NCBI RefSeq assembly: GCF_963853665.1
Contig: NZ_OY970459.1
Location: 2,170,001 to 2,234,000, forward strand
Source: Mycobacterium decipiens
GTDB taxonomy: Bacteria; Actinomycetota; Actinomycetes; Mycobacteriales; Mycobacteriaceae
DNA: 64,000 bases
Direction of reading: 5' to 3'
Under the pieces are notes generated by a model. That model was not told where the DNA came from and did no database searches. It saw only the letters and a program-made list of their open reading frames with translations. Below, one piece after another: positions 1-8,770 of the stretch (its first letter is position 1; the number at the start of each line of letters is the position of its first letter). A program made the position numbers and the translations under genes.

Positions 1-86
1 CGCAGCCGGTCCCGCGACAAGTCATCCAGCCACACGGATACCCCCGCGGCACTCAACGCGGCCAGGTTGGGGTTCTGAGCGGTCAT
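1..86 (-). CDS. tal: Transaldolase, N-terminal end only (partial)
   Basis: Only the first 28 codons are in the window; the gene continues off the left edge. The translated start reads [15 protein letters not shown] followed by [13 protein letters not shown], which I recognise as the start of mycobacterial transaldolase. It exchanges dihydroxyacetone units in the non-oxidative pentose phosphate pathway in the cytosol. The ATG lies 17 bases after the tkt stop on the same strand, so tkt and tal look co-transcribed, with a purine-rich stretch in the gap as ribosome-binding site. Identification is strong despite the short length because order and sequence both match the tkt-tal pair of M. tuberculosis. 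Confidence 0.9.
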
Positions 87-102
87 CTCCAATCACCCTT
101 TC

Positions 103-2205
103 TCAGTTGTCCAGTGCGCGTTCCGCCGCCGCGGCCACGGCCTCGGCGGTGAAGCCGTACTCACGGAACAAGGTCTGGTGGTCCGCGGATTCTCCGTAGT
201 GCTCGATCGAGACGATCTCGCCGGTGTCGCCGACCAGCTTGTGCCAGCATTGCGCGACGCCGGCCTCGATGGCCACGCGCGCCGACACCGTCGGGGGCAG
301 CACGGCGTCGCGGTACTCGTACGGCTGGGACTCGAACCACTCAACGCAGGGCATCGACACCACCCGCGCGATGATGTCGTTGTCCGCCAACAACTTCTGG
401 GCCGCGACCGCAAGCTGCACCTCCGAGCCGGTGCCGATCAGAATGACGTCGGGTTCTTCGCCCGGTTCCAGCTCGCCGCCGTCGTCCAGCACGTAGCCAC
501 CCCGGGCAACGCCCTCGGCGTTGGTGCCTTCCAGCACCGGGACACCCTGCCGGGTCAGGATCAACCCCACCGGCCCGCTGCCGTTGCCGCGGGCCAGGAT
601 CGTGCGCCAGGCGTAGGCCGTCTCGTTGGCGTCGGCCGGGCGCACCACCGATAGCCGGGGGATCGCGCGCAGCGCCGAGAGGTGCTCGATCGGCTGATGG
701 GTCGGGCCGTCCTCACCGAGCCCGATCGAGTCGTGGGTCCACACGTAGATGGGGTCGATGTCCATCAGCGACGCCAGCCGCACCGCCGGGCGCATGTAGT
801 CGGAGAACTGTAGGAAGGTGCCCCCGTAGGCCCGGGTCGGGCCGTGTAACACGATGCCGGACAGGATGGCGCCCATCGCGTGTTCGCGAACACCGAAGTG
901 CAGGGTGCGGCCATACCAGTGCGCGTCGTATTCCTTGGTCGAAATCGAGGGCGGGCCAAAGGAGTCGACCCCCTTCATCGTGGTGTTATTGCTGCCCGCC
1001 AGGTCGGCCGAACCACCCCACAACTCAGGCAGTTTCGGTCCTAGCGCGGACAGCACCGCACCTGACGCGGCGCGGGTGGCCAGCGCCTTGGATCCGGGTT
1101 CCCAATGCGGCAAGTCGTCGTCCCAGCCGTCCGGCAGTTGGTGGGCGAGCAACCGGTCCAGCAGCGCCTTGCGGTCGGGTTCGCGCTGCGCCCACGCTTC
1201 GAACTGTGGTTGCCAGCGTTCGTGGGCTTCTTTGCCGCGGGCGACCAATCCGCGGGTGTGGGTGAGGACATCCTCACGGACCTCGAACGTCTTCTCCGGG
1301 TCGAATCCGAGGATCTTCTTGACGGCGGCCACTTCGTCGTCACCGAGGGCGGCACCATGCGCCTTGCCGGTGTCCATCAGGTTCGGCGCGGGATAGCCGA
1401 TGACGGTGCGCAGCGAGATGAACGAGGGCCGATCGGTGACGGCTTTCGCGTTGGCGATGGCCTCCTCGATGCCGACCACGTTCTCGCCGCCCTCCACCTC
1501 CTGCACGTGCCAGCCGTAGGCGCGGTAGCGGGCGGCGGTGTCCTCGCACAGCGCGATGTTGGTGTCGTCCTCGATGGAGATCTGGTTGCGGTCGTAGAAC
1601 ACGATGAGGTTGCCCAGCTGCTGGACCGCGGCCAGCGACGACGCTTCCGAGGTGACGCCTTCCTCGATGTCGCCGTCGGAGGCGATTACATAGATGTAGT
1701 GGTCGAAGGGGCTGGCGCCCGGTTCGGCGTCGGGGTCGAACAACCCGCGCTCGTAGCGCGACGCCATCGCCATCCCGACCGCCGACGCCAGACCCTGGCC
1801 CAGCGGGCCGGTGGTGATCTCGACGCCCCTGGTGTGCCTGAACTCCGGGTGTCCGGGTGTCTTGGATCCCCAGGTGCGCAGCGACTCTATGTCGGACAGT
1901 TCCAGCCCGAAGCCGCCGAGATAGAGCTGGATGTAGAGGGTCAGGCTGCTGTGCCCGGCCGACAGCACGAACCGGTCGCGGCCCAGCCAGTGAGTATCGC
2001 TGGGATCGTGGCGCATGGTGCGCTGAAACAGCGTGTAGGCCAACGGGGCCAGGCTCATCGCGGTTCCGGGGTGACCGTTGCCGACCTTTTGGACGGCATC
2101 GGCGGCCAGCACCCGGATGGTGTCGACCGCAGCCGAATCGATCTCGGTCCAGTCGTCGGGATGGCGCGGTTGGGTAAGTGTGGAGATCTCTTCGAGCGTG
2201 GTCAC
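103..2205 (-). CDS. tkt: Transketolase
   Basis: A 700-residue thiamine-diphosphate enzyme that moves two-carbon ketol units between sugar phosphates in the pentose phosphate pathway. Family landmarks are visible: VGNGHPG near residue 41, GPLGQGLA near 133, the cofactor-binding SDGDIEEG segment with NQISIEDD downstream, and the central pyrimidine domain with FGVREHAMG and [16 protein letters not shown]. Length is normal for bacterial TktA. The start is GTG with AAGGA about eight bases upstream. It is first in a tkt-tal unit and diverges from ctaB across about 314 bases. In M. tuberculosis a PE_PGRS gene (PE_PGRS27) sits in that gap; here there is none. Confidence 0.97.
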   Translation of the reverse strand: MTTLEEISTLTQPRHPDDWTEIDSAAVDTIRVLAADAVQKVGNGHPGTAMSLAPLAYTLFQRTMRHDPSDTHWLGRDRFVLSAGHSSLTLYIQLYLGGFGLELSDIESLRTWGSKTPGHPEFRHTRGVEITTGPLGQGLASAVGMAMASRYERGLFDPDAEPGASPFDHYIYVIASDGDIEEGVTSEASSLAAVQQLGNLIVFYDRNQISIEDDTNIALCEDTAARYRAYGWHVQEVEGGENVVGIEEAIANAKAVTDRPSFISLRTVIGYPAPNLMDTGKAHGAALGDDEVAAVKKILGFDPEKTFEVREDVLTHTRGLVARGKEAHERWQPQFEAWAQREPDRKALLDRLLAHQLPDGWDDDLPHWEPGSKALATRAASGAVLSALGPKLPELWGGSADLAGSNNTTMKGVDSFGPPSISTKEYDAHWYGRTLHFGVREHAMGAILSGIVLHGPTRAYGGTFLQFSDYMRPAVRLASLMDIDPIYVWTHDSIGLGEDGPTHQPIEHLSALRAIPRLSVVRPADANETAYAWRTILARGNGSGPVGLILTRQGVPVLEGTNAEGVARGGYVLDDGGELEPGEEPDVILIGTGSEVQLAVAAQKLLADNDIIARVVSMPCVEWFESQPYEYRDAVLPPTVSARVAIEAGVAQCWHKLVGDTGEIVSIEHYGESADHQTLFREYGFTAEAVAAAAERALDN

Positions 2206-2519
2206 AGGCTCAGTCCTTGGTCATCGAGATGATCAATCCTCACCCTAGTCTGGCGACGATGCGGGCGGGAACGGCCCGCGTGAGGAGCCGGACACTTCAC
2301 CCTAGTGCGGGCGTGCCGGCTCTTGCAGGGCGGGATTTCGGGTACCCATGGCGGGTCGCTGTGAAGATAGCGTGTCGGGTACTCGTGCTTTGCAATCAGT
2401 CCGCTAATCCCGGAAGAATCGCTGTGAATCGACCCTGCGGCGCATCCGCCGCGGTCACGCCGTCTACCATCGTGTGTAGTAGAAGCTGCGCGCGGCTGCG
2501 ATCCCCGAGGAGTTATTGC
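2206..2519. promoter_or_regulatory. Divergent tkt/ctaB intergenic region
   Basis: About 314 bases without a credible gene. It holds the start signals for both flanking genes. For ctaB, GAGGAG lies eight bases before the GTG start and TACCAT (about 2465-2470) could serve as a -10. On the tkt side the ten-base string TCACCCTAGT occurs twice (about 2238 and 2297), so the minus strand reads ACTAGGGTGA twice; TAGGGT could be a -10 element. I see no trace of PE or PGRS coding sequence. Confidence 0.5.
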
Positions 2520-3446
2520 GTGAGCGTTGGCGGGCGCGTCGCGCCGAGCCGGACACCTGGCCGGGCAGTCGGCGCCGTCTTGGCTTACCTGGCGTTGACT
2601 AAGCCGCGGGTCATTGAGCTGCTGCTGGTCACCGCGATACCGGCGATGCTGTTGGCCGACCGCGGCGCCGTTCATCCGTTGCTCATGCTCAACACGCTCA
2701 TCGGCGGCATGATGGCCGCCGGTGGCGCCAACACGCTCAACTGTGTGGCCGATGCAGATATCGACAAGGTGATGAAGCGCACGGCGCGACGGCCGCTGGC
2801 CCGCGCCGCGGTGCCGAGGCGGAACGCCCTGGTGCTCGGGCTGGTGTTGAGTGTGGGCTCGTTCTTCTGGCTGTGGTGGACCACCAACCTGCTGTCGGGG
2901 CTGCTGGCGCTGGCCACCATCACGTTCTATGTGTTCGTGTACACGCTCCTGCTCAAGCGCCGCACGTCGCAAAACGTGGTGTGGGGTGGGGCGGCCGGGT
3001 GCATGCCGGTGATGATCGGCTGGTCGGCCATCACCGGCACCATTGGGTGGCCGGCGCTGGCGATGTTCGCGATCATCTTCCTGTGGACGCCCCCGCACAC
3101 CTGGGCGTTGGCGATGCGGTACAAGGAGGACTACAAAGCGGCGGGCGTGCCGATGCTGCCGGCGGTGGCCACCGAACGTCAGGTCACCAAGCAAATTCTG
3201 ATCTACACCTGGCTGACGGTGGGGGCGACGCTGGTGCTGGCCGTGGCCACGGGTTGGCTCTACGCGGCGGTGGCCTTCGTGGCCGGGGTGTGGTTCCTCG
3301 CGATGGCTCATCAGCTCTACGCGGGGGTGCGCGCCGGCGAGCCGGTCAAGCCGCTGCGGCTGTTCCTGCAGTCGAACAACTACCTGGCGCTGGTGTTCTG
3401 CGCGTTGGCGGTCGATTCGGTGATCGCGCTGCCCACGTTGCTCTGA
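2520..3446 (+). CDS. ctaB: Protoheme IX farnesyltransferase (heme O synthase)
   Basis: A 308-residue polytopic membrane prenyltransferase that attaches farnesyl to protoheme to make heme O, the precursor of heme A for the aa3-type cytochrome oxidase. The UbiA-family signature [20 protein letters not shown] lies near residue 76, with a second conserved loop ([17 protein letters not shown]) and about eight hydrophobic segments. The start is GTG at 2520 with GAGGAG upstream; this gives the same length as the M. tuberculosis protein. The next step, heme A synthase, is encoded at 9046-10032, so both heme A steps are in this window, as in M. tuberculosis. Confidence 0.96.
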   Translation: MSVGGRVAPSRTPGRAVGAVLAYLALTKPRVIELLLVTAIPAMLLADRGAVHPLLMLNTLIGGMMAAGGANTLNCVADADIDKVMKRTARRPLARAAVPRRNALVLGLVLSVGSFFWLWWTTNLLSGLLALATITFYVFVYTLLLKRRTSQNVVWGGAAGCMPVMIGWSAITGTIGWPALAMFAIIFLWTPPHTWALAMRYKEDYKAAGVPMLPAVATERQVTKQILIYTWLTVGATLVLAVATGWLYAAVAFVAGVWFLAMAHQLYAGVRAGEPVKPLRLFLQSNNYLALVFCALAVDSVIALPTLL

Positions 3447-3504
3447 TCGAGCGCCAAGCGCCCGGGACCCTCAAACCCGGTGTAGTTGCCAGCGCAGAAC
3501 CAAT

Positions 3505-3609
3505 CTAAAACTGCTGGCCGTGCACGCCAAACAATGCCGCGATCGTTAGCGACACCTCGTCCTCGGCCGCCGCCAGCACCACCTCCGGCACCACGCTCAT
3601 AAACGACAT
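3505..3609 (-). pseudogene. PE-family relic (remnant of a PE or PE_PGRS gene)
   Basis: A 34-codon reading frame beginning MSFMSVVPEVVLAAA and continuing directly with EDEVSLTIAALFGVHGQQF before TAG. Both halves are PE-domain sequence: the first matches the PE start (MSFV..PE...AAA), the second the [15 protein letters not shown] segment normally about 45 residues in. About 30 residues are missing in frame, and the rest of the PE domain and any PGRS repeats are gone. A strong ribosome-binding site (GGGAGG) still precedes the ATG. It lies between ctaB and the Rv1453-like gene, the place of PE_PGRS28 (Rv1452c) in M. tuberculosis, so it is probably the stump of that gene. Confidence 0.75.
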
Positions 3610-3724
3610 CGGAAACCTCCCGGTAAAGCCTTGGCCCATGCCCGGTGACACCTGCCGCCGGAGCATGGTCCCGCCCGCCCCGCGACGATCCAACGTCAAA
3701 ATCCCCATAACCAGCGCGAATTGG

Positions 3725-3741
3725 ATGTGCACAGTGCACAT
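3725..3741. promoter_or_regulatory. 17-bp perfect palindrome between PE relic and regulator gene
   Basis: ATGTGCACAGTGCACAT is a perfect inverted repeat with eight-base arms and one central base. It lies between two divergent units and just upstream of TAGTAT (3748-3753), a good -10 placed seven bases before a GTG at 3761. That is the geometry of an operator for a dimeric repressor or activator, possibly the adjacent PucR-type regulator itself. The sequence is direct observation; the regulatory role is inference. Confidence 0.5.
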
Positions 3742-3760
3742 TTCGCTTAGTATCTGGTTC

Positions 3761-4850
3761 GTGGAGTCGCGGGAACCCTCACCGCGGGCACATGAGCTCC
3801 CGGCGCTCCGGTGCCGCCGAATCTCGGCCCGGAACCGCTGCGCATGGCCCGTGATCTGGTGCGCCTCGGCCTGGATTCGTTGGCCCTCGACGTCTACCGC
3901 ATTGGACAGAACATGGCCTGGCGGCGCTGGACGGATATCGCGTTCGGACTGACCTCCGACCCCCATGAGCTACGCGAGCTACTCGACGTGCCATTTCGGA
4001 CGGCCAACGAGTTCGTCGACACCACCCTCGCGGGCCTCACTAGTCATATGCAATTGGTACGCGATGAGCTCGCTCGCGACTTTCCCGCCGAACGCGCCAA
4101 GATTGTCGAGCTGCTCATCGACGGTGCCCCGATCGGCCGTGAGCACGCCGAATCGCGATTGGGCTACCCACTCGACCGATCCCATAGCGCCGCCATCATT
4201 GGGGCGACCGGCTCCAAGGCGACCACAGCCACCTCGACCGAGTCGCCGAGGCATTCGGCCATGCTGCCGGATGCCCACACCCACTGGTCGTGGTTGCCAG
4301 CGCCGCGACTCGCTGGGTGTGGGTGAAAGACGCCGATTCGTTCGACATCGATCCGATTCACGAGGTGCTCCACCAAGTCCCCGACGCGCGCATCGCCGTC
4401 GGGACCACCGCGCCGGGAATCGACGGATTCCGGCGCAGCCACCGAGATGCACTCACCACCGCTCGCATGTTGATCCGGCTACGATCACCCCACCGAATCG
4501 CGTTCTTCACCGACGTCGAGATGGTCGCGTTGCTCACCGAAAACCCCGACGGTGCAGACGACTTCATCAAAAACACACTCGGAGACCTCGAGTCGGCCAG
4601 CCCGGCCCTGAAAACCATGTTGTTGACGCTCATCAACCAAGGGTGCAACGTCTCTCGCGCCGCGAGACTGCTCTACACCCACCGCAACACGTTGATGAAC
4701 CGGCTCGAGACCGCGCAACGACTCCTGCCCCGACCCCTTACCGACACCACGGTTCACGTTGCCGTCGCACTCGAAGCCCAGCAGTGGCGCGAGAGGCAAA
4801 CCCGCGATACCGCGGCAAAGCCATTGCCGAGCGTTACCACCGCGCCCTAG
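3761..4850 (+). pseudogene. PucR/CdaR-type transcriptional regulator (Rv1453-like), frameshifted
   Basis: Coding similarity runs through three frames. A leaderless-looking GTG at 3761 opens a short frame; from 3811 the frame reads PPNLGPEPLRMARDLVRLGLDS to about 4199; from there the third frame continues as WGDRLQGDHSHLDRVAEAFG to the stop at 4850. Adding one T at the ATTGGGG around 4198 would join the second and third segments. The C-terminus carries the PucR-family helix-turn-helix (NQGCNVSRAARLLYTHRNT, then LMNRLETAQRLL). The combined length is shorter than the 421 residues I recall for Rv1453, so the 5' end may also be damaged. Probably non-functional unless the frameshifts are sequencing errors. 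Confidence 0.7.
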
Positions 4851-4875
4851 CGACAGCACAGCACCGGCTGGCACC

Positions 4876-5865
4876 CTATGGCAGCAGCACGACCGAGCCG
4901 GTCGTCTTGCGGGCCTCCAGGTCCTGGTGGGCACGCGCGGCATCGGCTAGCGGATAGCGTCCGCCGACCGCTACGGTGACCACCCCGCTGCCGATCGCGT
5001 CGAACAGCTCGGCGGCCCGCCAGCTGAACTCCGCACCGGTGCGGATGAAGTGGAACAGCGATGGACGGGTGAGGTACACCGACCCGGCCGCGTTGAGGCG
5101 CTGTGGATCGAGAGGCGGAACGGGACCGCTGGCTGCGCCGAACAGTGCCAGTGTCCCGCGGACGGCCAGGCTGGCCAGGCTGGCGTCGAAGGTGGTGGCG
5201 CCCACACCGTCGTACACGGCTTGCACACCGGCGCCGCCGGTCAGCTCACGAATCTTGCCGGCGAACTGCCAGGTGTCCTCGGGGTAGTCGAGAACCTCGA
5301 TCGCACCGGCATCCCTGGACAGCTTGGCCTTCTCCGGGGTCGAGACGGTGGTGATCACCCGCACCCCAAGGTGAGTGGCCCACTGCGTCAGAATCAGCCC
5401 CACGCCGCCGGCGCCGGCATGCACCAAGACGGAGTCGCCACGCTGCACCTGATACACCGACTTCAGCAGGTAGTGCGCGGTCAGACCCTTCAATAGCGCC
5501 GAAGCCGCCACCTCGGATGTGATGCCATCGGGCACCTTCGCGGTCAAAGATGCTGGTGCAATGCAGAATTCGGCGTAGGAGCCGTTGGCTGACGCGCTGA
5601 CCACTCGGTCGCCCACGACGATGCCGCCGGTGTCGGCTGCCGTGGCTGCTGGGCCGGTGGCTACCACCGTGCCGCACACCTCGGAGCCGATGACGAACGG
5701 CAGTTCGCGCGGATATTGCCCGGAGCGGAAGTAGGTGTCGATGAAGTTGACGCCGATGGCCTCGGCCTCGATCCGCAGGTCGCCGTGGCCGGGTTGGGGT
5801 TGCGGCTTGTCGACGTAGCGCAATACATCAGGGCCGCCGGTTTCATTGACTTCGATCGCGTGCAT
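4876..5865 (-). CDS. qor: Quinone oxidoreductase, zeta-crystallin-like MDR family
   Basis: A 329-residue zinc-free medium-chain dehydrogenase/reductase that reduces quinones or enones with NADPH. The GroES-like N-terminal domain has the NFIDTYFRSGQYPRELPF segment typical of QOR, followed by the nucleotide-binding VLVHAGAGGVGLILTQWA around residue 148. The structural zinc cysteines of alcohol dehydrogenases are absent. The start chosen is ATG at 5865 (MHAIEV), matching the M. tuberculosis form; upstream in-frame codons run into the divergent gene. Only 19 bases separate it from the Rv1455 homologue on the other strand, and those bases contain a palindrome. Confidence 0.93.
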   Translation of the reverse strand: MHAIEVNETGGPDVLRYVDKPQPQPGHGDLRIEAEAIGVNFIDTYFRSGQYPRELPFVIGSEVCGTVVATGPAATAADTGGIVVGDRVVSASANGSYAEFCIAPASLTAKVPDGITSEVAASALLKGLTAHYLLKSVYQVQRGDSVLVHAGAGGVGLILTQWATHLGVRVITTVSTPEKAKLSRDAGAIEVLDYPEDTWQFAGKIRELTGGAGVQAVYDGVGATTFDASLASLAVRGTLALFGAASGPVPPLDPQRLNAAGSVYLTRPSLFHFIRTGAEFSWRAAELFDAIGSGVVTVAVGGRYPLADAARAHQDLEARKTTGSVVLLP

Positions 5866-5872
5866 GTGGCTA

Positions 5873-5888
5873 TCATGCCCGGGCATGA
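5873..5888. promoter_or_regulatory. 16-bp palindrome spanning the Rv1455 start codon
   Basis: TCATGCCCGGGCATGA is a perfect palindrome placed between the divergent qor and Rv1455 starts and covering the ATG at 5885. TATCAT (5871-5876) overlaps its left edge and would be a -10 for a leaderless Rv1455 transcript. A dimeric regulator bound here could control both genes. The symmetry is seen directly; the function is inferred. Confidence 0.45.
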
Positions 5889-6748
5889 AGCTCGCTCGTC
5901 CGGACGTCTTCCATCCGCGCGTCGTTTTGGCCGGCTGGCCGCAGCAGCCCACCGGTGACGGCGACGACGCCGGGCTGGTTAACGCGCTGCGGCACCGTGG
6001 GTTGCACGCCCGTTGGTTGGCTTGGGACGATCCCGAGGTCGTCCACGCGGATCTGGTGATATTGCGAGCGACCCGTGATTACGCCCGGCGGCTCGACGAG
6101 TTCTTGTCCTGGACCACCCGCGTGGCCAATGTGCTCAACGCGCGTTCGGTGGTGGCCTGGAATGTCGACCGACGCTACTTGAGCGACCTGGCTGATCGAG
6201 GGGTGCCGACGGTGCCCGGCGAGGTGTACGCGCCAGGAGAACAGGTTCGGCTGCCACGTAAGGGTCAGGTCTTCGTCGGTCCGACTGTCGGTACCGGGAC
6301 ACGGCGTTGCAACGCCCGGTTCGCAGCGGAGTTCGTCGCGCGGCTGCACGCAGCCGGCCATGCGGTCCTCGTTCAGCCCGGTGGTCCTGCTGTCGAAACC
6401 GTGCTGGTCTTCCTCGGCGGCGAGCCGTCACACGCGTTCATCGAACAGGCTGACACTTTGCGGCCGGCGGAGCCCGACTTCGAAACCTGGGACGTGGGTG
6501 CGGCCGCGCTGGCCGCCGCAACCGCCCAGGTGGGCGTCGATCCCGGCGACGTGCTTTACGCGCGGGCCCACGTGATCGGTGGAAGCCGAGATCCCCGACT
6601 GCTGGAACTGCAATTGGTGGACCCGTCGCTGGGTTGGCAGTGGTTGGACGCCGACACCCGCGATGTCGTCCAGCGCGACTTCGCGCTGTGCGTGGAGTCG
6701 GCGTTGCAGCGGTTGGGACTGGGCCCGCTCTCGCACCGAGGCCCATAA
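5885..6748 (+). CDS. Conserved protein, probable ATP-grasp-like fold (Rv1455 homologue)
   Basis: A 287-residue soluble protein starting MKLARPDVFHPRVVLAGWP. Its architecture resembles small ATP-grasp/RimK-like proteins: an N-terminal region with DLVILRATRDYARRLDEF and WTTRVANVLNARSVVAWN, then a middle segment with GQVFVGPTVGTGTRRCN where ATP-grasp proteins bind nucleotide, and a C-terminal LLELQLVDPSLGW. The reaction is unknown to me. The start at 5885 fits a leaderless transcript from TATCAT. It is divergent from qor and convergent with the PPE gene. Function assignment is tentative; that it is a real gene is well supported by coding character and synteny. Confidence 0.85.
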   Translation: MKLARPDVFHPRVVLAGWPQQPTGDGDDAGLVNALRHRGLHARWLAWDDPEVVHADLVILRATRDYARRLDEFLSWTTRVANVLNARSVVAWNVDRRYLSDLADRGVPTVPGEVYAPGEQVRLPRKGQVFVGPTVGTGTRRCNARFAAEFVARLHAAGHAVLVQPGGPAVETVLVFLGGEPSHAFIEQADTLRPAEPDFETWDVGAAALAAATAQVGVDPGDVLYARAHVIGGSRDPRLLELQLVDPSLGWQWLDADTRDVVQRDFALCVESALQRLGLGPLSHRGP

Positions 6749-6843
6749 CGGGCCCGCCCATAGCGCCGCGAAGCGGTCAAGTGGGTCGCGGCGGTTCGTC
6801 AAGATCACGCCCACCCGCGCATGCCCCGATCTAGGCTGCCGCA

Positions 6844-8190
6844 CTACTTCGCTGCGCTCAGCAAACCCGGATTCCAGGTGGCAGGCAGCACCGGCACATG
6901 TGGGCGATTGCCAAATCCGTGACCGCGTACGGCTGACAGTCCCTTCGGTTGTGTAGCAAAATCCTTCGCCGCCGTTCCAGCAAAACCCGTCATAGCCGAA
7001 CGCTCGAACGACTGCGGCTCTACCACCCGAGCATGCAATGGCTCAGCTGGCGGAGCAGCATCCGGGGCTCCCGTGTCGCTGCTCGGCGCCGATGCCTCGG
7101 CCGCGGGTCCGCTCGAGCAAACGCTTCGCACCAGCACCTCACCACCGCCACTGGTCGGGCTTTGGCCCGTCCGCGACATATGATCGAGCCCCCCGCCGAT
7201 AGAAGTGGGTAGGCCCACTGGCAACGTGATCGAGGCGGCCAGCCCTCCGACCGCCAACGCGCCGGCGCTGGCGACTGGAATCGACACTCCGACCGCCGCC
7301 GCGATGAGCACGATATTGCTCGAGAGTGCGGACAACAAGTCAGACAACAGGGCCAGCAGCGCCGGAATCAGATTTTGGAGTAGTGCGATCAGTGGGATGA
7401 GGACCGCCACTATCGCCTGAAGTATCAGCGAGCCGAGCTGAAACAGTAAGCCACCCAGAAACGTGAGCAGCGGACCGATCGTTACCACGATCGTCTCCCA
7501 GAGCCAGAAGACCCCCTGTAGAAGGTTCACCGTGATCCAGTCGATGATCCAGTAGATCTGCGTGTAGATCCAAAAGATCCAGTCCCATATGCCACCGGGT
7601 GGCGGCGGGGGCGGTGGCGGAGCCGGGCCGAAGACGTTCTGTGGGAGAGGAGTTTTGATGATGGGTGGTGCTGGTGTCGCGGGCCGCGCCGCGGCCGACG
7701 CCGCAGTCGATTCCGCCTGGTAAATGTCCATCACGACGGCGGCTTGTACCCACATCCGAGCATAGTCAGTTTCATTGATGACAATCGGAATGGTGTTGAT
7801 TCCAAAGAAGTTTGTTGCGCACAGCACCTCGTGGACAGCGTGGTTAGTAGCCAGCTCTTCCAGCGTCGGCATGTCGGCAAGTGCACCGACGTAGGCCCCA
7901 GCGGTGACCGAATGGCTAGCGGCCAGTTCGGCGTACCCGCAGCTCGTCTCTATCAGCCATGCGACATACGGCAAATAGGCAGCCGCATAGGCTTCGGCGC
8001 TAGGACCCTGCCACACCCCGGCATGTACCGCATCTAGCAATGCAGTGAGTTCTCCTGCTGCCAAGGCATATTCGACACTCAACGCGGTGCACTGCGACGA
8101 TGCGGCCAACATGGACTCTGCCCCTGGGCCGCCCCTGAGCAACCCCGAGTGAACCTCCGGCGGAAACGCTGCCCACACCGGCATCGTCAT
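6844..8190 (-). CDS. PPE family protein, PPE-PPW-like subgroup
   Basis: A 448-residue protein. Residues 1-175 form a PPE domain: PPE at 10-12, the WQGPSAEAY turn, and the diagnostic NFFGINTIPIVINETDYARMW-type segment. The middle carries a Pro-rich linker (PAPPPPPPPPGG) followed by roughly 150 strongly hydrophobic residues rich in Trp, Ile and Leu. The C-terminus has GFAGT and, about 30 residues later, PHVPVLPATW, resembling the GFxGT and PxxPxxW motifs of the PPE-PPW subgroup. GGAAAGGAGG precedes the ATG at 8190. Such proteins are usually exported by ESX systems with a PE partner, but no intact PE gene is adjacent. H37Rv has no PPE gene at this position, so this is an accessory gene or one lost in the tuberculosis lineage. 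Confidence 0.92.
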   Translation of the reverse strand: MTMPVWAAFPPEVHSGLLRGGPGAESMLAASSQCTALSVEYALAAGELTALLDAVHAGVWQGPSAEAYAAAYLPYVAWLIETSCGYAELAASHSVTAGAYVGALADMPTLEELATNHAVHEVLCATNFFGINTIPIVINETDYARMWVQAAVVMDIYQAESTAASAAARPATPAPPIIKTPLPQNVFGPAPPPPPPPPGGIWDWIFWIYTQIYWIIDWITVNLLQGVFWLWETIVVTIGPLLTFLGGLLFQLGSLILQAIVAVLIPLIALLQNLIPALLALLSDLLSALSSNIVLIAAAVGVSIPVASAGALAVGGLAASITLPVGLPTSIGGGLDHMSRTGQSPTSGGGEVLVRSVCSSGPAAEASAPSSDTGAPDAAPPAEPLHARVVEPQSFERSAMTGFAGTAAKDFATQPKGLSAVRGHGFGNRPHVPVLPATWNPGLLSAAK

Positions 8191-8489
8191 AAACCGATAC
8201 CTCCTTTCCGCGACCAGCCCGCTACGAGCGGGAGGCTTATGCGTGCCTCGAGAGCGAATTTCCTTCAGTGCAACGAATCCGAGCAAGGCCGTACGCATAC
8301 AGCGCCTAGCCAAATCGTGCTGGGCGCTGGTCGCATGAGCCTCGACAGGGCTCCGTTAAGTCAATGGGAGCGGAATGCACCGTCGAAATTGGACTTCCAA
8401 CCTTAGTACCCTACGGGGGTAATCATGTGCAAGTCGCACATTCTGCCACGCTCAGAATGGAACCTGCCGCGTGTCAACAAGTTGGACAT
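8191..8489. other. PPE upstream region without recognisable gene
   Basis: About 300 bases upstream of the PPE start. A small hairpin (CCCGCTACGAGCGGG, about 8219-8233) lies just beyond the PPE ribosome-binding site. Short open frames on the plus strand lack coding character. I see no gene here; it is the quiet part of a decayed block that continues to 8940. Confidence 0.4.
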
Positions 8490-8624
8490 CGGCCATATGG
8501 TACGAAAGTTGCCTCTCACACAACACGATCAGGTTGCCTACTTGTGCTGCACGGAAATCCGACTTCCGCGAAGCCGCACACCAACTCACGCCCTCTCGCC
8601 TCACTGCCATTCGCGTGCATGGGC
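8490..8624 (+). pseudogene. Possible alpha/beta-hydrolase relic (haloalkane dehalogenase-like)
   Basis: In one frame the sequence reads LLVLHGNPTSAK from 8538 and ends ...ACMGNS. HGNPTS followed about 20 residues later by a GMG-like turn is the oxyanion-region pattern of haloalkane dehalogenases and related epoxide-hydrolase-fold enzymes. The flanks are not coherent coding sequence and no nucleophile elbow follows. It may be a short relic of a lost gene or chance resemblance. Confidence 0.3.
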
Positions 8625-8770
8625 AATTCGTGTCAACCGATTAGCGGAGAAAGAGTCTACCTACGGTGACGTAACCGAATATTGCACTAGAAAATGGCCA
8701 ATTTGGGCACCGGAGCATGACTGAGCCAACCGCTGCAAGCGCGGGCCAGCGAAACAGCCGCCGAACGGTT

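Noticed and set aside
1105..2232. Long plus-strand open frame of about 375 codons opposite tkt
   Set aside because: It lies wholly antisense to a clearly identified transketolase; such frames are common in high-GC codons and the translation has no family features.
2202..3311. 369-codon minus-strand frame over ctaB
   Set aside because: Antisense to a well-identified membrane prenyltransferase; the product is rich in Arg, His and Gln as expected from the reverse of hydrophobic codons.
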